Origin: Conidiobolus incongruus B7586
Lineage: Eukaryota; Entomophthoromycota; Entomophthoromycetes; Entomophthorales; Conidiobolaceae
Reading direction: 5' to 3'
Length of the DNA: 11,648 bases
NCBI GenBank assembly: GCA_000697335.1
Contig: JNEM01009960.1
Span: forward strand, 1-11,648
Shown here: positions 8,978 to 11,648 of the stretch, in pieces
How the letters are laid out: each line of letters begins with the position of its first letter
Numbering within the stretch: the first letter of the stretch is position 1
The notes under the pieces: model-generated
What the model was told of the DNA's origin: nothing
The model's database searches: none
The model's input: only the letters and a program-made list of their open reading frames with translations
Position numbers and translations under genes: made by a program

Positions 8978-10149
8978 AGTCTCAAGAGTTAGATTTAATA
9001 AATATTAGCAATCAAATCAACTATGAACTATATAATTTTTTAGATTAAATAACTATACTAGTTGTTAATGTAATATACTACTGAAATTTACAAAAATTGA
9101 AAACTATTATAATATTCATTAAGATAAAATATTATAACTATATTATGTTGTGATTGTGATAAAGGAGCAAACTCACTTATTAGAAGGAATCCCTTAAAAA
9201 GGTACAGAATATTAGGTAAACAAACAAAAAGGTTAATAAAATAGAAAAGAAAGAGCAAGATTGAAGTTAGTAGAATAAAAGAGTGTTTATTTAAGCAAGT
9301 TGAATGGTTTAAATATTTCAAACTGATTAAAAAAGACTAATAATATACAATTTTAGAATATCATAAGTTGTTAAGGCTAGGGGTTAAAGTATCCCGATCA
9401 ATTGTTAAATATATATTTATCTTGATAACTTGAATTATTCACTTATATTATTATTTTTATCAACGATTTTAAAAATGATTAAAAATCTTGGTAATTTAAA
9501 TCTAATTATAATGCTATTATAATGGTAAAATCAGATACTATTGGACTTAGCTATAGTTAAATCATTCTTATATACATATATTAATTAATCAATTACTTAA
9601 TGTTTAATCAAAGTAATTTTATACTATGACTCTATTCTTCTAACCAAAAATAAACTAAATATAAAATTCAATGAAAAATGCTGAACATCAATTTTTTGCT
9701 AAAATCCAAACTTAGTCAATTAGTTCAAGTTTTTCCTAATTAAATTTTTTTAATTACCAATTCTGAATTAATCTACTCAAGTTTACTTAAATCAGTAGTA
9801 ATATAATTTCTATTTCTAAATTGATTATTAATCATTATTGTTATCTATTGTTTGAAAATGTTGAAGTCAGCGTTTTTTGGAGTATTATAATAATATTGGG
9901 TTGAGTTGTAATCTTAATAAGCCAAATAAACTTGAATCAATATATATAGACAAAGTAATTAATTGAAATCTATAGAGTCTTGATATTAATACCAATCAAT
10001 TCATCTATTTAGTGGCTCTATTCATAATCATATAATTCTATAATGAATCTCAAAATATTTTAATACAATAAATAATTTGAATATTTTATTTCTATTCAAA
10101 TTGTTATGAAATATAATTTTGTAAATTTCATTAAAATTTGAGATTTTCA

Positions 10150-10198
10150 ATTGGCCAATAGAAATGATGAATTTATGGTAAGATTATTCTGTATAAAA
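10150..10198 (+). promoter_or_regulatory. Putative eIF3c promoter: double CCAAT and TATA
   Basis: The 10-bp palindrome ATTGGCCAAT (10150-10159) carries a CCAAT box on both strands, the known target of the HAP/NF-Y complex. TATAAAA follows at 10192-10198, 32 nt further on. The TATA lies about 90 nt before the candidate 5'-UTR intron donor and 240 nt before the start codon. The order and spacing resemble classical eukaryotic promoters, but the transcription start is unknown. Confidence 0.45.
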
Positions 10199-10289
10199 TT
10201 TTTAGAAATATGGGATTGGATGGAGAAATGATGATTTTGTCATAAAATAATTTTCTAATCAATAGTTAGACAAATTGCTTTGTCTTCAA

Positions 10290-10415
10290 GTAAGTTAAAT
10301 CAACTGAATGACTTTATTAATTTATATTACCCTAATTAAAATATTTGAAAATTAATAATAGTTCAACATAAATAATATTAAAAAAATATCATACTAATTT
10401 TTTTTTCTTAATTAG
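10290..10415 (+). other. Candidate 5'-UTR intron of eIF3c (126 nt)
   Basis: GTAAGT at 10290-10295 is a perfect consensus donor. TACTAAT at 10392-10398 is a near-perfect fungal branch site, followed by a run of T and C and an AG at 10414-10415, 23 nt before the start codon. The three elements sit in the right order and spacing, though the intron would be twice as long as the coding introns here. It would remove an upstream ATG (10308) that opens a 15-codon ORF ending at 10355. No transcript evidence is available. Confidence 0.6.
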
Positions 10416-10438
10416 AGTTTTTTTATTGATCTATAATC

Positions 10439-11648
10439 ATGAGTCGTTTCTTTCGCAACGTAAGCGATAGTGAGAGTGATAGTGATTCCTCTTCCACCGA
10501 TTCTTACTTCTCTGATTCCGACGCTACCCATACTTCATCCGAAGATGAATCTGAAGATGAACGCGTCAGCACCCCCACAACCAGAGGTTCTAATTGGTTT
10601 ATGAAGGGTGCCGACGACTCTGATTCTGAAGATGAAGTCAAGCGTGTTGTTAAATCAGCTAAAGATAAAAGACTCGAAGAATTATCTGCTTCTTATAAAA
10701 CTGTTGAAAATGCTTTAAAAATCAACGATTGGGTTGCTATTTCTAATGAATATGAAAAAATGCTTAAGGTCATTTCTAAAATTAATGCCAACAATGAAAA
10801 AATTCCTACTTCTTATCTTCAAATCTTAATCCAAATTGAGGATGCTCTTTTGGAAACTACTAAAGATAAAAAGAAAATGAATTCTTCCAATGCTAAGGCT
10901 CTCAATGTTCTCAAGCAGAAACTTAAGAAAAACAACAAAGTTTATGAAAAGAGAATCCAAGCCCTTAGAAACGGTGAAGAAGAAGAAGAGGAAGAAGAAG
11001 AAGCTCCTACTCCTGCCCCTTCTAAGAACAAGTAAGGAATTATGAAATCTCTTAGATCAGCACTCTAATTAGTTTTAGGACAAAAGCTGTTCATGTTGTT
11101 GATGAAGAAGACCTCGAAGATGGCTTTACCACTGTTGGAAAAGGTGGAAAGACCATTGAAGTTTCTTCTGAAACCCTTCCTAAGAAACTCCGTGAAGTTA
11201 TCCAAGCTCGTGGTAAAAAGAATACCGATAAGAGCGAACAGATTCAGATCCTTGCTAAGCTCCTATCAGTTGCCAACACCCCTTACTTCCAAATTAAAGT
11301 TTTATTCGCTTTAATCTCTGCTCGTTTTGATTATTCATCTGGTTTGGCTACACATATGACCACTGAAATGTGGCGTAGCACTAGTCAAAATATTCATGTT
11401 CTTTTCAACATTTTGGAAGCTAATCCTCAAATCTCTGTTGATGAATCATATGATGAAATTGATGACGTTGATGGTGAACCAGATGCTGATGTTGATTATA
11501 ACAAGATTCAAGGTTCCATTGTTTCATTCATTGAACAACTTGATGACGAATTCACTAAATCTTTACAAAATCTTGATCCTCATGCCACTGAATATTTGGA
11601 ACGTTTAGCTGATGAAACTCCTCTTGTCACTGTCATTATTCGTGCCCA
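10439..11648 (+). CDS. NIP1: Eukaryotic initiation factor 3 subunit c, 3'-truncated by window edge
   Basis: eIF3c is a core eIF3 subunit that bridges the 40S ribosome, eIF1 and eIF5 during start-codon selection in the cytoplasm. Exon 1 is 10439-11031 and exon 2 runs from 11079 past the window end, with a phase-2 junction that rebuilds Lys198. In all 387 residues are visible, against about 812 in yeast Nip1; the C-terminal PCI domain lies outside. The N-terminus is MSRFF followed by a Ser/Asp/Glu tract (9-42) rich in casein kinase 2-type sites. Then comes the conserved NWFMKGADDSDSEDE block (52-66) and the eIF3c N-terminal domain (KRLEELSASYKTVENALKINDW, about 77-98; HVVDEEDLEDGFTTV just after the junction; DPHATEYLERL near the end). 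Nine consecutive Glu (180-188) precede the intron. The start Met has A at -3 and an in-frame TAA shortly upstream. Codons in exon 1 are more AT-rich than in PAB1. Confidence 0.97.
10976..11002 (+). repeat. GAA microsatellite coding nine Glu in eIF3c
   Basis: Nine consecutive GAR codons (eight GAA and one GAG) lie in the acidic linker just before the intron. Length is likely variable between strains because of slippage. The position between two conserved domains suggests little functional cost. Confidence 0.8.
11032..11078 (+). other. Spliceosomal intron of eIF3c (47 nt)
   Basis: It begins GTAAGG and ends TTTTAG, in phase 2. CTAAT at 11065-11069 is the probable branch site. The donor itself creates an in-frame TAA (11033-11035), so retention ends the protein at 198 residues. 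A nearer AG at 11071-11072 would add two residues in frame, but it lies only about 4 nt from the branch A, probably too close for use. Confidence 0.95.

Larger units (their letters stand above)
7311..10438. other. 3.1 kb gene-free AT-rich desert
   Basis: It separates the BIO2 stop from the eIF3c start. One hand-counted line is only 13% GC (8521-8580). I find no coding exon, tRNA-type B box or family-level protein similarity. No AATAAA is evident just after BIO2; an ATTAAA variant near 7446 is possible. Visible items are a 10-bp perfect inverted repeat of AAT units at 8955-8977, an imperfect hairpin with a GGAG/CTCC core at 8653-8692, a purine-rich plus strand at about 9180-9290, and the eIF3c promoter region from about 10140. 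Confidence 0.75.

Noticed and set aside
9088-9321. 77-codon open frame on the minus strand that looks like a small membrane protein
   Set aside because: Its hydrophobicity follows from T-rich codons in a purine-biased stretch. It lacks the GC-richer codon use of the real genes and resembles no known family.
11093-11314. Separate small genes after the eIF3c stop (11093-11314 and 11396-11608)
   Set aside because: The adjacent frame continues eIF3c perfectly after the 47-nt intron. These two are offset frames of exon 2.

Overview
The window looks like nuclear DNA from an early-diverging, AT-rich filamentous fungus (Zoopagomycota or Mucoromycota grade; I cannot fix the lineage). The reasons are fungal-type housekeeping proteins, a biotin synthase with a mitochondrial-type leader, a ureidoglycolate lyase of the fungal DAL3 type, very short GT-AG introns (47, 49 and 60 nt) with CTRAY-like branch sites, and a sharp base-composition contrast. 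Hand-counted 60-base lines give roughly 50% GC inside one gene and 13-22% between genes.

Layout: (1) 2-1615 (+), the C-terminal majority of poly(A)-binding protein PAB1, cut by the left window edge within RRM1. (2) 1616-2567, an AT-rich convergent spacer. (3) 3233-2568 (-), two-exon ureidoglycolate lyase (201 aa), reconstructed by adding a small 3' exon that no long ORF shows. (4) 3234-6082, a 2.85 kb gene-free divergent spacer that holds putative promoters at both ends and one less AT-rich island near 3600-3740 with a GC-rich hairpin. (5) 6083-7310 (+), two-exon mitochondrial biotin synthase BIO2 (392 aa). (6) 7311-10438, a 3.1 kb gene-free desert that ends in a promoter-like region and a probable 5'-UTR intron. 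(7) 10439-11648 (+), the first 387 residues of translation initiation factor eIF3c (NIP1), cut by the right edge.

The genes are not an operon or an obvious cluster. PAB1 and eIF3c both serve translation initiation. Ureidoglycolate lyase releases urea in purine/allantoin breakdown, and BIO2 makes biotin, the cofactor of the urea amidolyase that many fungi use to consume that urea. The pairing is suggestive but unproven. I see no virus-derived element, DNA transposon, tRNA, rRNA or CRISPR array, and no convincing novel multi-gene system. The points most worth a second look are the gene models, the candidate 5'-UTR intron of eIF3c, the TGGA-motif cluster before ureidoglycolate lyase and the structured island in the first desert.
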